From assembly GCF_900113255.1 (NCBI RefSeq), contig NZ_FOOR01000010.1, positions 1-64,000 of the forward strand: DNA of 64,000 bases, given 5' to 3'. The notes under the pieces were generated by a model. It worked only from the letters and a program-made list of their open reading frames with translations, had not been told where the DNA came from and made no database searches. Position 1 is the first letter of the stretch. Each line of letters starts with the position of its first letter. Of the stretch, positions 35,060 to 43,841 are shown one piece after another. This DNA comes from Novosphingobium sp. CF614. Lineage in GTDB: Bacteria; Pseudomonadota; Alphaproteobacteria; Sphingomonadales; Sphingomonadaceae. Both the position numbers and the translations under genes were made by a program.

Positions 35060-35341
35060 TTAGGGCTCGATAGCGAACAAAGCGACACCCACGAAGACGG
35101 AGAGCAGAGACCATGGGACAAGGCAGAAGCCTGTGATGACCCGCCTTCGAGCATCTCGATTAAATGCGTACGAGACAGCGAACGGGACGGCAATCGCCCA
35201 CAGCAGGTTCCATCGCGACCAGAAGCTAGCCTCATTCACCAGTAGCAGCGCGGCACCAACCAGCATGGTCATTGCCGCCAATTGAGCGAGAAGGCGACCG
35301 AGGAACAGAGCGTCGGTTCTGATGATCGATGTGACTTCCAT
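35060..35341 (-). CDS. Small putative membrane protein
   Basis: The 93-aa product has three likely membrane segments (LLAQLAAMTMLVGAALLLV, NLLWAIAVPFAVSYAF and ITGFCLVPWSLLSVFVGVALFAI) and no recognisable domain. It is boxed in between an IS66 remnant and an IS110 remnant. It could be a genuine host gene stranded there or a chance frame. The regular hydrophobic pattern favours a real gene. No strong ribosome binding site is visible. Confidence 0.4.
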   Translation of the reverse strand: MEVTSIIRTDALFLGRLLAQLAAMTMLVGAALLLVNEASFWSRWNLLWAIAVPFAVSYAFNRDARRRVITGFCLVPWSLLSVFVGVALFAIEP

Positions 35342-35681
35342 CCAACCATGCTAACTGCAAGGCGAAGCGTCTGCAAAGGGGCGTTTTCTGCCGCCAACGG
35401 TCCCGGGCGGACGCTCTGATGTCCGTTGTCAACTTAGTAGGCGCGAGGATTGGGCCACGGGTTGTGGCGGCTGAATGTGGCCGCGTACAGGTGGAGGTGG
35501 GATCGTTAGACCGTCGGTGATCAAGCTCTGATGCGCGGATTGGATACCGCAGTTCCGAGTATGCGTCCGGGGCTGATCCGTTCTTACTGCGGGCGTCGGC
35601 GATGCCGGCCACAAAACGTCCGTCGGATGTTCCCCTGCCGATGATCCCACCCCCGCCTGTACGCGGGGTTGGTGGCAGATG
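35342..35681. other. 340-base gap downstream of an IS110 remnant
   Basis: No gene is visible. A small perfect hairpin, CCCCGC (35651-35656) with GCGGGG (35663-35668), lies close to the IS110 remnant and probably belongs to that element's 3' end. The rest shows no coding signal. Confidence 0.35.
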
Positions 35682-35806
35682 TCAGGCTGGTTGGGCTTCG
35701 CGGGCTGCAGCCCACATGAAGCCAACCAGTTCCCTTGCGCCACAGCTACGGCATTCCGGGCTTTTGCGACATCGATACCGACGAAGACTTCTGTACAATG
35801 TTCCAC
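35682..35806 (-). pseudogene. IS110 transposase with internal deletion
   Basis: The minus strand from 35806 reads VEHCTEVFVGIDVAKARNAV, the N-terminus of IS110-type transposases with the first catalytic Asp. After only about 25 codons the sequence jumps, in a shifted frame, to RELVGFMWAAAREAQPA and a stop at 35682, which is the C-terminus of the same family. About 300 central codons are gone. A perfect 12-base palindrome (GGGCTGCAGCCC, 35702-35713) with outer arms at 35687-35699 and 35718-35729 lies in the C-terminal part. The bases 35807-36010 hold no gene. Confidence 0.7.
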
Positions 35807-36010
35807 GGCTCGTCCTCCTGTGATGAGGATCGACTCGGCCCGTCCGAGAAACCCTCGGATGCGCAGTGTAGGGCCAGCCACCCAAGGCGCGCAGATGGAC
35901 ATACGGTCTTACGAACGTCTCACGCAATGTGGGCCGAAAACCGCCCTCTATTGCAGTTCCGGCCGATCATTATTGCGAGCCGCAATAGCTACAGGTGATG
36001 GCGGCCGTTA

Positions 36011-37357
36011 TCAGGCCGGCCAGGCGTGGGGCATCAACGCCCAGGGCACGCCAAGCCCCAGCGATACGCGTATCGTCACCCAGGCTATCAGCAACGCCAG
36101 GAAACCCAGGGTGAAGAGGGCGTCCTGAAGCGCGAAGGTGTTCGGCAGGCCGCGTTGGGCCACCCTGAGGATTCCATAGCGCGCAAGCTCGCTGGCTGGC
36201 AGCGCAAGCACCGCGCCCGGCAGACCGAGCAGCGAGAAGCCTGCGACGAGCCCGCCCATCATGACCGCCAGGCGGATTGCATTGGCGACACCGACGCTTC
36301 GCGGCATCCCATGGCCGAGCATCTTGGCCTCGCCGAACCAGGCGAGCACGGCGAACCAACTGCTCGCGAGCAGCAGGAAAAGCATCCATCCCGCCTGCTC
36401 GTAGCGGACATCGTAGAGCAGGCGCACCGTCCAGTCGGACCAGGCCATCACCGTGGCAATGCCGACCGCAAAAAGCAGCAGGACATAGCGGCGCGTCCGG
36501 GCGAGTCCGGTCCGCGCGGCGGCATCCGCACGGGTTTGATCCTTTGCGACCGTGGGGAACACGATCTGCATCGCCAGTCGTGTCGCGAGCATGGACGGAA
36601 CGTCGGACAGCGCCCGGGCAAGCCCATAGATACCGAGCACGGCCAGGCTCGCGACATGCCCGAGGAACAGCCGGTCGGCATAGACCGCGCCGAACAACAT
36701 CAGCGACGACAGCATGACCCATTTGCTGAACTCGAAGATCGCCTGCCCGAAGGTTCTGTCCAGAAGCAGGCGATGGCGTTGATGCGGTAATAGATAGCTG
36801 GCTGCAGAACGCACTGCGAGCGTGGCGAGGATACCCATAATGGGCGCCCAAACGCTGTGCAGCCACAACGCCAGGGTGACGTTGATAATCAGCCCGGCGG
36901 CCTCGCTCGCAAGCTCGAACAGGTTCTTGGTCTTGACTTCCAAATGCCGCGACAGGCTGAAAATCGACGTCGAGGCCAGCGAATTCAGGAACGGCGCGGC
37001 GCTCATCGCGACCAGTACGGCAGTATCGACGCGGTAGAAGCGCGAGACGGCGTAGGCAGCGAAGATGGTGACTGCTGCAATCGCGATACCGCGCAGGATC
37101 TGCAGCGTCCACACGGTGTTGAGGAAGCGCTCGTCGTCCCCATGGGGGCTGTGGACGACATTCTGCTCCATGCCCATGTCGGTAAGCAACTCCGCCCCGG
37201 TGCGGATCGCTTGCGCAATCACTACCACCCCTAGGATTTCGGGTGCCAGCAGCCGTGTCAGGATGATGTTGGTGAGAAAACGGATCGCCGCTGAAGCGGC
37301 GTAAACCACGATCGTCCACACGCTTTTCCCACCGATCGAGACGCGCGCTTCATGCAC
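36011..37357 (-). CDS. Oligosaccharide flippase (Wzx/PST family)
   Basis: The 448-aa membrane protein opens with the typical flippase start (GGKSVWTIVVYAASAAIRFLTNIILTR), followed by LLAPEILGVVVIAQA and about twelve membrane segments. It is the second flippase in this window; the first (31694) lies in the nonulosonate module. It shares its strand with the GH12-like gene just upstream. It probably moves a different lipid-linked repeat, such as that of the fucose-containing or glucuronate-containing polymer. Confidence 0.86.
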   Translation of the reverse strand: MHEARVSIGGKSVWTIVVYAASAAIRFLTNIILTRLLAPEILGVVVIAQAIRTGAELLTDMGMEQNVVHSPHGDDERFLNTVWTLQILRGIAIAAVTIFAAYAVSRFYRVDTAVLVAMSAAPFLNSLASTSIFSLSRHLEVKTKNLFELASEAAGLIINVTLALWLHSVWAPIMGILATLAVRSAASYLLPHQRHRLLLDRTFGQAIFEFSKWVMLSSLMLFGAVYADRLFLGHVASLAVLGIYGLARALSDVPSMLATRLAMQIVFPTVAKDQTRADAAARTGLARTRRYVLLLFAVGIATVMAWSDWTVRLLYDVRYEQAGWMLFLLLASSWFAVLAWFGEAKMLGHGMPRSVGVANAIRLAVMMGGLVAGFSLLGLPGAVLALPASELARYGILRVAQRGLPNTFALQDALFTLGFLALLIAWVTIRVSLGLGVPWALMPHAWPA

Positions 37358-37473
37358 TACAGGACCGGCCTGGCATCGATTTTAAACGAGATCTGGAAAC
37401 CCAGCATTACCCTGTCCCGGCTGTGGTCGTGTCGCATATGGAAAATGGATCGAAGCAAATGAAACCGACGGGC

Positions 37474-38301
37474 TTATTTCATGACAACCTGCCACCGGTC
37501 GACCTTCAGGCGGCCTGTTCCCTGCACAGGTTCCACTCCAAAAGCCAAGCCGAGGAACATCTCGTCTCCCTTGACCACGCCCTTGACCTGCAGCCACCGC
37601 AGCGCATGCAGCATGTCGATCCTGCCCGACTGGATATCGCCATATCCTTCGGGCGCGAACATGCAGAAGGTGCCGCTCATTCGCACCGTCCAGCGCCGGT
37701 CTTGCGTGTCGACATATTGGCCGACTGAAGTGGGGGCACTTTCGAAGAAACGCCGGGTGTGATCGGGGGTATGAAGGAAAAAGCCGATCTCGATTTTGTG
37801 GGCGGTCACAGGTTTGGTGGGGGGATCAAGGTAGAATTCGGTCAGGACGTTGGCGTCACCGAAGCGATGGGAAAGCGACCATGCAAAAGTCTGGTTCAGC
37901 GCTTTCAGGTTTTTTACCTGAACCGGCGCCACTGGCTTTTCCGGGGCGCCGCCATCGTAGTTGCCATAACTCAAGGCATTGTAACCCCATACGCCGACGC
38001 CGTTGCGCGGAGGAAAAGGCGGCCACCGCCATGAGATGAGCGTGTTCGACGGAAATCGCTTGTGATCGACCACGGCCGCATCGGCATAGCGGCTCCACCA
38101 CCGCGTCAGCCAATAGTCCTCACCACCCCATGGCTGGAGGTAGAGGTAATAATGTCCTTTGGTGAACGGTGTCTTTGCAGGCACCCGCGTTAGCCCAGCG
38201 CCTGCCGATGGGGTGGTTCCCCACATCAATGCTGTGACAAGGAGCACCGCGGCTGCTGTGATGACCGCCGTAATCCGCAATGCTCGCAATATGTCCTCCA
38301 T
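37474..38301 (-). CDS. GH12-like secreted glycoside hydrolase
   Basis: The 275-aa protein has an N-terminal membrane or signal segment (about 9-28). The rest shows a concanavalin-like, GH12-type layout: LISWRWPPFPP, VGVWGYNALSYGNYDGG, a first candidate catalytic Glu in HKIEIGFFLH and a second in LGLAFGVEPVQGTG close to the C-terminus. GH12 enzymes cut beta-1,4 or beta-1,3-1,4 glucans. An EPS-locus hydrolase that trims or releases the polymer would fit. Family assignment is by eye; overall length is slightly above the usual 220-250 aa domain. Confidence 0.6.
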   Translation of the reverse strand: MEDILRALRITAVITAAAVLLVTALMWGTTPSAGAGLTRVPAKTPFTKGHYYLYLQPWGGEDYWLTRWWSRYADAAVVDHKRFPSNTLISWRWPPFPPRNGVGVWGYNALSYGNYDGGAPEKPVAPVQVKNLKALNQTFAWSLSHRFGDANVLTEFYLDPPTKPVTAHKIEIGFFLHTPDHTRRFFESAPTSVGQYVDTQDRRWTVRMSGTFCMFAPEGYGDIQSGRIDMLHALRWLQVKGVVKGDEMFLGLAFGVEPVQGTGRLKVDRWQVVMK

Positions 38302-38469
38302 GCTGGCGCCGCTTCATTAGCAACCAATTTTCCGTCGCGATACTGCCTTCAGACACTGGCCGGGCGGTTCGACACCGCTTGCCATCCCTTGTTCATCGAC
38401 AGGCGCGCAGCTAACAGCAGATGTTTGTGTCTGCTGCCTGCAGCGAGATGGAGCTATGAAAGCTAGGCC

Positions 38470-39237
38470 GTGAAAGCCTTTCGCACCTTTTTGAACCGCC
38501 GCACCGTGCCGGCGACGGCACCAGGCGAGCGGGTCTACGCCGTCGGGGACATCCATGGCCGCACCGATCTGCTCCAGCGGATGCTGGTCGCGATCGGGAA
38601 GCACTCGGCCGAGCTCGGCCCGCCCGAGCGACTGCACATCGTCATCATCGGCGACGTGATCGACCGCGGACGGGACTCGCGCGGGTCGCTGGAAGCGCTC
38701 GACGAGGCGCGCAACCGAATGCCCGAGCTCGTGATCCTGCTCGGCAACCATGAGGAGATGCTGCTGCGCACGCTCGCGGGCGACGAAGGAACATTGCGTG
38801 GGTGGATGCGCGTCGGCGGCGTGGAAACGGTGCAGAGCTTCGGATTGGAACCGTTTGTCGAAGGCGAGGATGCCGTCCCCTGGGTGGCTGCTCTGCGGCG
38901 CGCGGTGCCCAAAGCCTGGGTCGACTGGATCGCGACCTGGCCGCTGACCGCGCGCTCGGGCGACTATCTGTTCGCCCACGCTGGGGTGCGGCCCGGCGTG
39001 GCGCTGAAGCGCCAGGCGCGTCAGCATTTTCTTTGGGGGCACGAGGCGTTCCTGGAGGATACGCGCGATCATGGCGCCGTGATCGTCCATGGCCACACGA
39101 TCTTCCCCGAGGTCGATATTCGCGCCAACCGCATCGGCATCGACACCGGCGCCTATAGCTCAAACACGCTGAGCGCGATTTGCCTCGACGGCACCAGCCA
39201 GACAGTGCTGGCGGTGAGCGGCGATCCGCCCGCGTAA
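38470..39237 (+). CDS. PPP-type serine/threonine phosphatase-like metallophosphoesterase
   Basis: The 255-aa protein has the three metal motifs of the PPP/bacteriophage-lambda-phosphatase family: GDIHGR (about 26-31), GDVIDRG (about 61-67) and GNHEE (about 96-100), then later His residues (FAHAGV, VHGHTIF). It is cytosolic, with no signal peptide. It may dephosphorylate proteins or small molecules. A link to the Wzc-like tyrosine kinase 12 kb away is speculation. The start is GTG at 38470; the ATG 14 bases earlier is out of frame. Confidence 0.88.
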   Translation: MKAFRTFLNRRTVPATAPGERVYAVGDIHGRTDLLQRMLVAIGKHSAELGPPERLHIVIIGDVIDRGRDSRGSLEALDEARNRMPELVILLGNHEEMLLRTLAGDEGTLRGWMRVGGVETVQSFGLEPFVEGEDAVPWVAALRRAVPKAWVDWIATWPLTARSGDYLFAHAGVRPGVALKRQARQHFLWGHEAFLEDTRDHGAVIVHGHTIFPEVDIRANRIGIDTGAYSSNTLSAICLDGTSQTVLAVSGDPPA

Positions 39238-39267
39238 GCGTGCGTCCAATACCTCACGCCTAGTGTG

Positions 39268-40041
39268 TTACTTGCGAGGGCTGGCGATGAAGATGGTCTC
39301 GCCGCGCTCGAGCCCGTAGCGGCTGACCTCGGGTTCTTCGGCGACATAGCGCGTATAGTCGAACCCGGCGCCCACCAACCGGTCATGGAAGTCGCGGCCG
39401 TAGAGCCGCAAGTGATCGTTTTTGTTGAAGTGCAGATCGCGCGCTTCCTCCGTCTCGATCGACGGATCCTCGTAGGTGCGTTCCCACGCCTCTACGAGCG
39501 GCACGGTCAGGATCGTGCGACCGCCCGGCCGCAGCACGCGGGCGATCTCGCTCAGCGCCTTGCGATCGTCGGGCACATGTTCGAGCACGTTGTGATGGAT
39601 GACCGTGTCGAACGCGTTGTCCGCAAATGGAATCGCCTGCATGTCGACCTGTGTCTCACCCTTGCGCGGCACGTAGGCGGCGCGAACGTACTGCCCGCCG
39701 GTCGCCTCGATCCGCTGCCGGTAACGCTGGGCGAAGCAGGGTTCCGGCGCGAAGTGGAGAACCCGGGCGCCTTCGATCCAATCAGGGTGACGGTTCACCA
39801 GCAGCTCCTGCTGGCGGTGCCGGCCGACCGACCGGCATTGCGGGCATTCGCCATCGAACACCATCGGCTGCCGGCCTTTGGCCCAGAACCGGCCGTGATA
39901 GCCGCAGATAGAGCAGTCACGCGGATGCCGCCCCCGCACGTCGCGGAACGCCTGCGCGCCGAGTTCGAGCAGCACGAGCTGGTCGATCAGCTTGCGCGGC
40001 AGCAGTGCCTTCAGCCTGCTTCGCACCATTGTCCCGATCAT
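39268..40041 (-). CDS. Methyltransferase with N-terminal zinc-ribbon-like CxxC pairs
   Basis: This 257-aa class I SAM methyltransferase has a cysteine cluster at its N-terminus, CSIC (43-46) and CPQC (about 66-69), which probably binds zinc. A methyltransferase-11-like core follows: ARVLHFAPEP, FADNAFDTVIHHNVLEHVPD and RVLRPGGRTILTVP. Such Zn-ribbon methyltransferases occur in polysaccharide loci and may methylate sugars. It ends convergently with the phosphatase gene. Confidence 0.75.
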   Translation of the reverse strand: MIGTMVRSRLKALLPRKLIDQLVLLELGAQAFRDVRGRHPRDCSICGYHGRFWAKGRQPMVFDGECPQCRSVGRHRQQELLVNRHPDWIEGARVLHFAPEPCFAQRYRQRIEATGGQYVRAAYVPRKGETQVDMQAIPFADNAFDTVIHHNVLEHVPDDRKALSEIARVLRPGGRTILTVPLVEAWERTYEDPSIETEEARDLHFNKNDHLRLYGRDFHDRLVGAGFDYTRYVAEEPEVSRYGLERGETIFIASPRK

Positions 40042-40158
40042 CTTGTTTCTGCCCCTTCTGCCACGTGCTCACCCATGGCTTTATTTCTCTGCCTGGGCCA
40101 TCGCAACATGCCACTCGCCTGTTGCTGAAAACAGGGAGCGGCCGCTATACCCGCGACG

Positions 40159-40476
40159 ATGAAGACCATCGGCCTGTTCCTGCTGGCGGCGAGTGCCGGA
40201 CAGACATCGGCCGAGGCGCCTGGCGATATCATCGTGCACGCCAAGCATGGACGCTGCGAGATTGTCTATGCCGGCTCGACATTGGACGGGCGCGGGTTGC
40301 GGAAGCTGGCGGATGGTTGGCCGGAAGGCCGTCCGCTGCGGGTCGTGGAGCCGATCGGCGCCGATCGCAAATGCCTGGTTCGCATAACTCTCGATCTCGC
40401 AAAGCAGGGCTTCAACAATCTTGAGTTCGTCGATCCGCCCCTTCCCGATGACACCCGTCCAAAGGTCCGGAAATGA
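40159..40476 (+). CDS. Small exported protein of unknown function
   Basis: The 105-aa product has a short signal peptide (about 1-18, ending ...SAGQTSAEA) and two Cys that could form a disulfide (GRCEIVYAG, RKCLVRIT). The family is not recognised; the pattern of a small alpha/beta domain with GRGLRKLADGWPEG resembles ExbD/TolR-like folds only loosely. Its stop overlaps the start of the metallophosphoesterase gene (ATGA), so the two are probably made together. Confidence 0.55.
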   Translation: MKTIGLFLLAASAGQTSAEAPGDIIVHAKHGRCEIVYAGSTLDGRGLRKLADGWPEGRPLRVVEPIGADRKCLVRITLDLAKQGFNNLEFVDPPLPDDTRPKVRK

Positions 40477-41363
40477 GGCGTTTGCGTGTGTTTCTCGCTG
40501 CGCTGTCCGTGCTCGCGGGAGTGAGTTTGTGGGGGTATTCGAACGCCCGGCAAGATCCGGTGGTCCGCCGCTCGCGGATTGCCATGCCGGAATGGCCGCG
40601 TGGCGCGCCGCCGGTGCACGTGCTGTTGATGAGTGACATTCATCTCGGCAACTGGAGCATGGGCACGGGACGCCTTGAACGAATTGTAGGCGAAGTGAAT
40701 GCGCTTCAGCCTGATCTGGTGGTGATTGCCGGCGATTTTCTGGACGGCTTCGATAACACGTCGGCGCGGGCGGCCCGGTTGGTTCAGCCGCTCTCGCACC
40801 TGAATGCCCCTCTTGGCATCGTGGCGGTGCTTGGAAACCATGATCGCAAGATCGATCCGGCGGTGGTGATACAGGCCCTGGAACGCGCGGGCGTGACGGT
40901 GCTGGTGAACCAGAGCGTCCGGCGCGGGCCGCTGGCGATTGGAGGAGCCGGCGATGGTTTCCGGGTGCGGTCGCTTTCCCTTCTGGCAGAACAGTTGCAC
41001 GGCCTGGGCGGCGTCCCTGTTTTTGTCGCGCACGAGGCTGACAGCGCGCCAAGACGACCCCTCGACATGCCGCTGATGCTGGTCGGCCACACCCATTGCG
41101 GACAGATCGTGTTGCCGCTGATCGGGCCGCTCACGCCCGAGATCGTCAAAGACCAGCGCTATCTGTGCGGCCTGGTTCACGATGCCGCGGGTGAAACGGT
41201 CGTCACCGGCGGATTGGGCACGAGCAATGCTCCCTTTCGCTTCGGTGCGCCGCCTGACATGTGGCTTCTCACGCTTGGCCCGTTTTCGCCAAGCGGTCCC
41301 GGCGATTCTGCGCTGAACACACGGAAAAGGCGCAATGCCGAAGGAAAGGGAAGCGAGCATTGA
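40473..41363 (+). CDS. YkuE/YaeI-type metallophosphoesterase
   Basis: The 296-aa protein has an N-terminal signal or membrane helix (about 6-22) and the calcineurin-like motifs DIHLGNWS (about 55), GDFLDG (about 87), GNHDRK (about 123) and GHTHCGQ (about 207). YkuE/YaeI-type enzymes act at the membrane on phospholipid- or glycolipid-type substrates. Here a substrate linked to the polysaccharide carrier lipid is plausible but unproven. The 5' end overlaps the small exported protein by 4 bases; the 3' end overlaps the acyltransferase gene by 29. Confidence 0.86.
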   Translation: MRRLRVFLAALSVLAGVSLWGYSNARQDPVVRRSRIAMPEWPRGAPPVHVLLMSDIHLGNWSMGTGRLERIVGEVNALQPDLVVIAGDFLDGFDNTSARAARLVQPLSHLNAPLGIVAVLGNHDRKIDPAVVIQALERAGVTVLVNQSVRRGPLAIGGAGDGFRVRSLSLLAEQLHGLGGVPVFVAHEADSAPRRPLDMPLMLVGHTHCGQIVLPLIGPLTPEIVKDQRYLCGLVHDAAGETVVTGGLGTSNAPFRFGAPPDMWLLTLGPFSPSGPGDSALNTRKRRNAEGKGSEH

Positions 41364-42540
41364 CGGACGGATTTCGGTGATGGCGGCAGGCGAGATCGAA
41401 ACCCGACCGAGCCTGGATCGTGCGCCATCGTCTAAGGCCATAGCCGTCGACCGGACCACCGAAAAGCACCTGTTCGCGACGCTGGACGGGCTTCGCGGGA
41501 TCGCCGCTCTGGCAGTGGTGACTTTCCATTACCGACACATGCTGGGGCCGCTAGTGTTTCCCAGCGCCTATCTGGCGGTCGACCTGTTCTTCATGATCAG
41601 CGGTATCGTCATCGCCCATGCCTATGAGCACCGACTGGCAAGCGGCATGACCGCCGTCGGCTTCATGGGAAAGCGGATCGTCCGGCTGCTGCCGCTCTAT
41701 CTCGCGGGGCTGGGCGTGGGAGCTGCGGTGGCGATATTGGGATTGCTGCTCGGAGTGTCGGCCTGGAATTGGGCGGAGCTGCTGCCGGTTGTGCTGTGGG
41801 GTGCGCTGATGCTGCCCAACATCTTCCCCGCTCCGCGCGCCGATCTCTATCCGCTCAACATACCGTGCTGGTCGCTGTTCTGGGAAATGGTCGTCAACCT
41901 TGCCTATGTGCTAGCACTTCGCCGTTTGCGGGGCCGAGCGCTGATTGTGGTGTTCGTGATGGCCCAGATCACACTTGCCTTCGCGGCGCAGCGCGCTGGG
42001 GGGCTGGATTTCGGCTACCGCTGGCAGCATCCAGAGATCGGTCTGCTGCGTGTGATCGCTGGCTTTTCGGGGGGAGTCTTGCTCGCACGGTTCTTCAAGG
42101 CAGGCAGATTGTGGCGGTTGCGCCTGCCGCCGCCGATGATCCTGATTGCGGCAGGCGCGCTGCTCGCGCTGCCCGCCTCGCTCGGGTGGGCCAAGGATGT
42201 GGCGTGCGTCGCGCTGGCCTTCCCGCTGCTGTGCATCGCCGCGCTCGGCAGCGAGCCACGTTCGGCAGCCCCCTATCTATGGCTCGGCACGATATCCTAT
42301 CCGCTCTATGTGATCCATGCGACCTTGCCCTGGGACCGGTTGGCGGAGAGGCTGTTGCACCTGGCGCCGGAGCATTTCGCCCCATGGAGCGGACTAGCGG
42401 CGACGGTCGGCGCGGTGGCTGCCGCATGGGGGCTGGCCCACCTCTATGACACGCCGGTGCGGCGTTGGGTGACAGGGCGCATCGAAGCGCGCAGGATTGG
42501 AAGCGAAACAGTGTCTGCTCGTTTTCTTCCTCCGGTTTGA
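41335..42540 (+). CDS. Acyltransferase 3 (OafA-like) membrane protein
   Basis: The 401-aa protein belongs to acyltransferase family 3: LDGLRGIAALAVVTFHYRHM (about 50-70, with the conserved Arg and His), then AVDLFFMISGIVIAHAYEHR and about ten membrane segments, ending in a cationic tail. It is expected to O-acylate a surface sugar. The ATG at 41335 has AAGG upstream and overlaps the previous gene; a start at 41380 would shorten a hydrophilic leader and cannot be excluded. Confidence 0.86.
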   Translation: MPKEREASIDGRISVMAAGEIETRPSLDRAPSSKAIAVDRTTEKHLFATLDGLRGIAALAVVTFHYRHMLGPLVFPSAYLAVDLFFMISGIVIAHAYEHRLASGMTAVGFMGKRIVRLLPLYLAGLGVGAAVAILGLLLGVSAWNWAELLPVVLWGALMLPNIFPAPRADLYPLNIPCWSLFWEMVVNLAYVLALRRLRGRALIVVFVMAQITLAFAAQRAGGLDFGYRWQHPEIGLLRVIAGFSGGVLLARFFKAGRLWRLRLPPPMILIAAGALLALPASLGWAKDVACVALAFPLLCIAALGSEPRSAAPYLWLGTISYPLYVIHATLPWDRLAERLLHLAPEHFAPWSGLAATVGAVAAAWGLAHLYDTPVRRWVTGRIEARRIGSETVSARFLPPV

Positions 42541-42574
42541 AGGAAATCGCATGTGCCTACGAACTTTCCTTTTT
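42540..42574 (+). terminator. Possible terminator after the acyltransferase gene
   Basis: AAGGAAA (42540-42546) can pair with TTTCCTT (42565-42571) around an 18-nt loop, followed by three more T. The stem is AT-rich and the element overlaps the 3' end of the convergent glycosyltransferase gene, so this is weak evidence. Confidence 0.3.
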
Positions 42575-43831
42575 AGTTCGAGCCGTGCTCTCACCAGAAT
42601 CGGGCGTATTTTCATGCGAACTGCCTCGACGGAGTGCTCGGTCAAACATCCCGATGATGCTGTCGCGTGCCCAGCGTTCCTGCGCACGAACGCGAGCCGA
42701 GGTGGAAAAAACGGCATACCGTTCCTGATCCGCGAACAGGCTTTCGATGGCCGCTGCCATGGCAGCACCGTTCTCCGGCTCGCAGAGCAGGCCACAGCCT
42801 TCGATTTCACGTGCGATTCCCGTCCCTGCCTCCACCCCCGCGACAATCGGCCGGCCAGAAGCCAGCATGTTTGCCATCTTCGAAGGCAGGACGAGATCGG
42901 CCGCGTCCTTGCGCTGGGGAAGGAGATGAACCGTGGCAAGATTGAGCAGTTCGCCCAGTTCCTCCATCGGCTGCAGGTCGTGCAGCTGGATGTTGCTCAA
43001 TCCGGCGGCGGATGCCTCCAGCGTCTTGCGCCGAGGCCCGTTGCCGCAGATGACGAACGTAAGGTCATCGCGGTGAGCAAGTGCCCGGGCCGCGTCGATG
43101 ATGGATTCGATGCCCTGTTTCTGGGCGATAGACCCGGAATAGAGCGCGACATGTGGCGTCCGGATGTTCCATCGCTCCCGGAAAAGCGACGTGGGTTGCG
43201 GGCGGATGTGGTCGATTTCCGCCCAGTTCCGCAATTCGAAGGATCGTTCCGGGACAACGCCTTTCTCGAGCAGTTTACGGACCATTTCCGGGGAAATCGT
43301 GCTGGCTTTGTCAAAAGCGCGCAGGACGGCCTTCTCAAACCATCGCGCGAGCCGCGCTGCCGCGCCCTGTCCGGATAGGTGTTCGGTTGCGAAGGCGGCC
43401 TCGACTTCAAAGTCCTGAATGTGGATCTGCGAAGTCGCACCGGACAACTTGGCTGCAATCAGGCCGGCGGGGGCCGCGATCAACGAAGGCGCAACGCAGA
43501 ATACCAGGTCAGGCTTAAAACTGAAAGCTGATCTAACCATCGGAAAAATGGAGCTAGCAAAAAAAGTAAAGTAATGGGCGACACGCCTAGCACCAGAAGG
43601 ATTGGTCGGTACATAGATCGGACAGCGAACCACTTCGACTCCCTGTTCGCGAGTCTTTTTCCAACCTTGTCGAAACCCTTCGAAAACTTTCCATTGCGGA
43701 AAATGAGGAACCGCACATACGACTCGGACTTCATGCCCGAGACCGGCGAGTGACTGTGCGAGGCCGCCGCTATACAGCCCTATGCCAGTCGGCTCGGGAA
43801 CATAGTTGAGGCTGTAGAGCAAGATGCGCAT
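42557..43831 (-). CDS. wcaI: WcaI-family glycosyltransferase (GT4)
   Basis: The 424-aa protein matches the WcaI type of colanic-acid-like loci: RILLYSLNYVPEPTGIGLYS at the N-terminus, VVCAVPHFPQWKV, IHIQDFEVEAA, then VALYSGSIAQKQGIESI and PSKMANMLASGRPIVAG in the donor-binding half. WcaI is thought to add fucose or a related sugar. It follows fcl by 10 bases and gmd is next upstream, so the GDP-fucose made by those two is the likely donor. The ATG at 43831 is chosen; the in-frame ATG at 43888 overlaps fcl. Confidence 0.85.
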   Translation of the reverse strand: MRILLYSLNYVPEPTGIGLYSGGLAQSLAGLGHEVRVVCAVPHFPQWKVFEGFRQGWKKTREQGVEVVRCPIYVPTNPSGARRVAHYFTFFASSIFPMVRSAFSFKPDLVFCVAPSLIAAPAGLIAAKLSGATSQIHIQDFEVEAAFATEHLSGQGAAARLARWFEKAVLRAFDKASTISPEMVRKLLEKGVVPERSFELRNWAEIDHIRPQPTSLFRERWNIRTPHVALYSGSIAQKQGIESIIDAARALAHRDDLTFVICGNGPRRKTLEASAAGLSNIQLHDLQPMEELGELLNLATVHLLPQRKDAADLVLPSKMANMLASGRPIVAGVEAGTGIAREIEGCGLLCEPENGAAMAAAIESLFADQERYAVFSTSARVRAQERWARDSIIGMFDRALRRGSSHENTPDSGESTARTKKESS

Positions 43832-43841
43832 GACGTGCTGC

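Noticed and set aside
35970-37319. A 449-codon frame overlapping the second flippase gene
   Set aside because: It lies on the same strand but in a different frame, has no membrane pattern, and is low-complexity Arg/Pro/His. The flippase frame is clearly the coding one.
40266-41459. A 397-codon frame antisense to the YkuE-like phosphoesterase gene
   Set aside because: Composition is Arg/His-rich and spans three sense genes; no domain.
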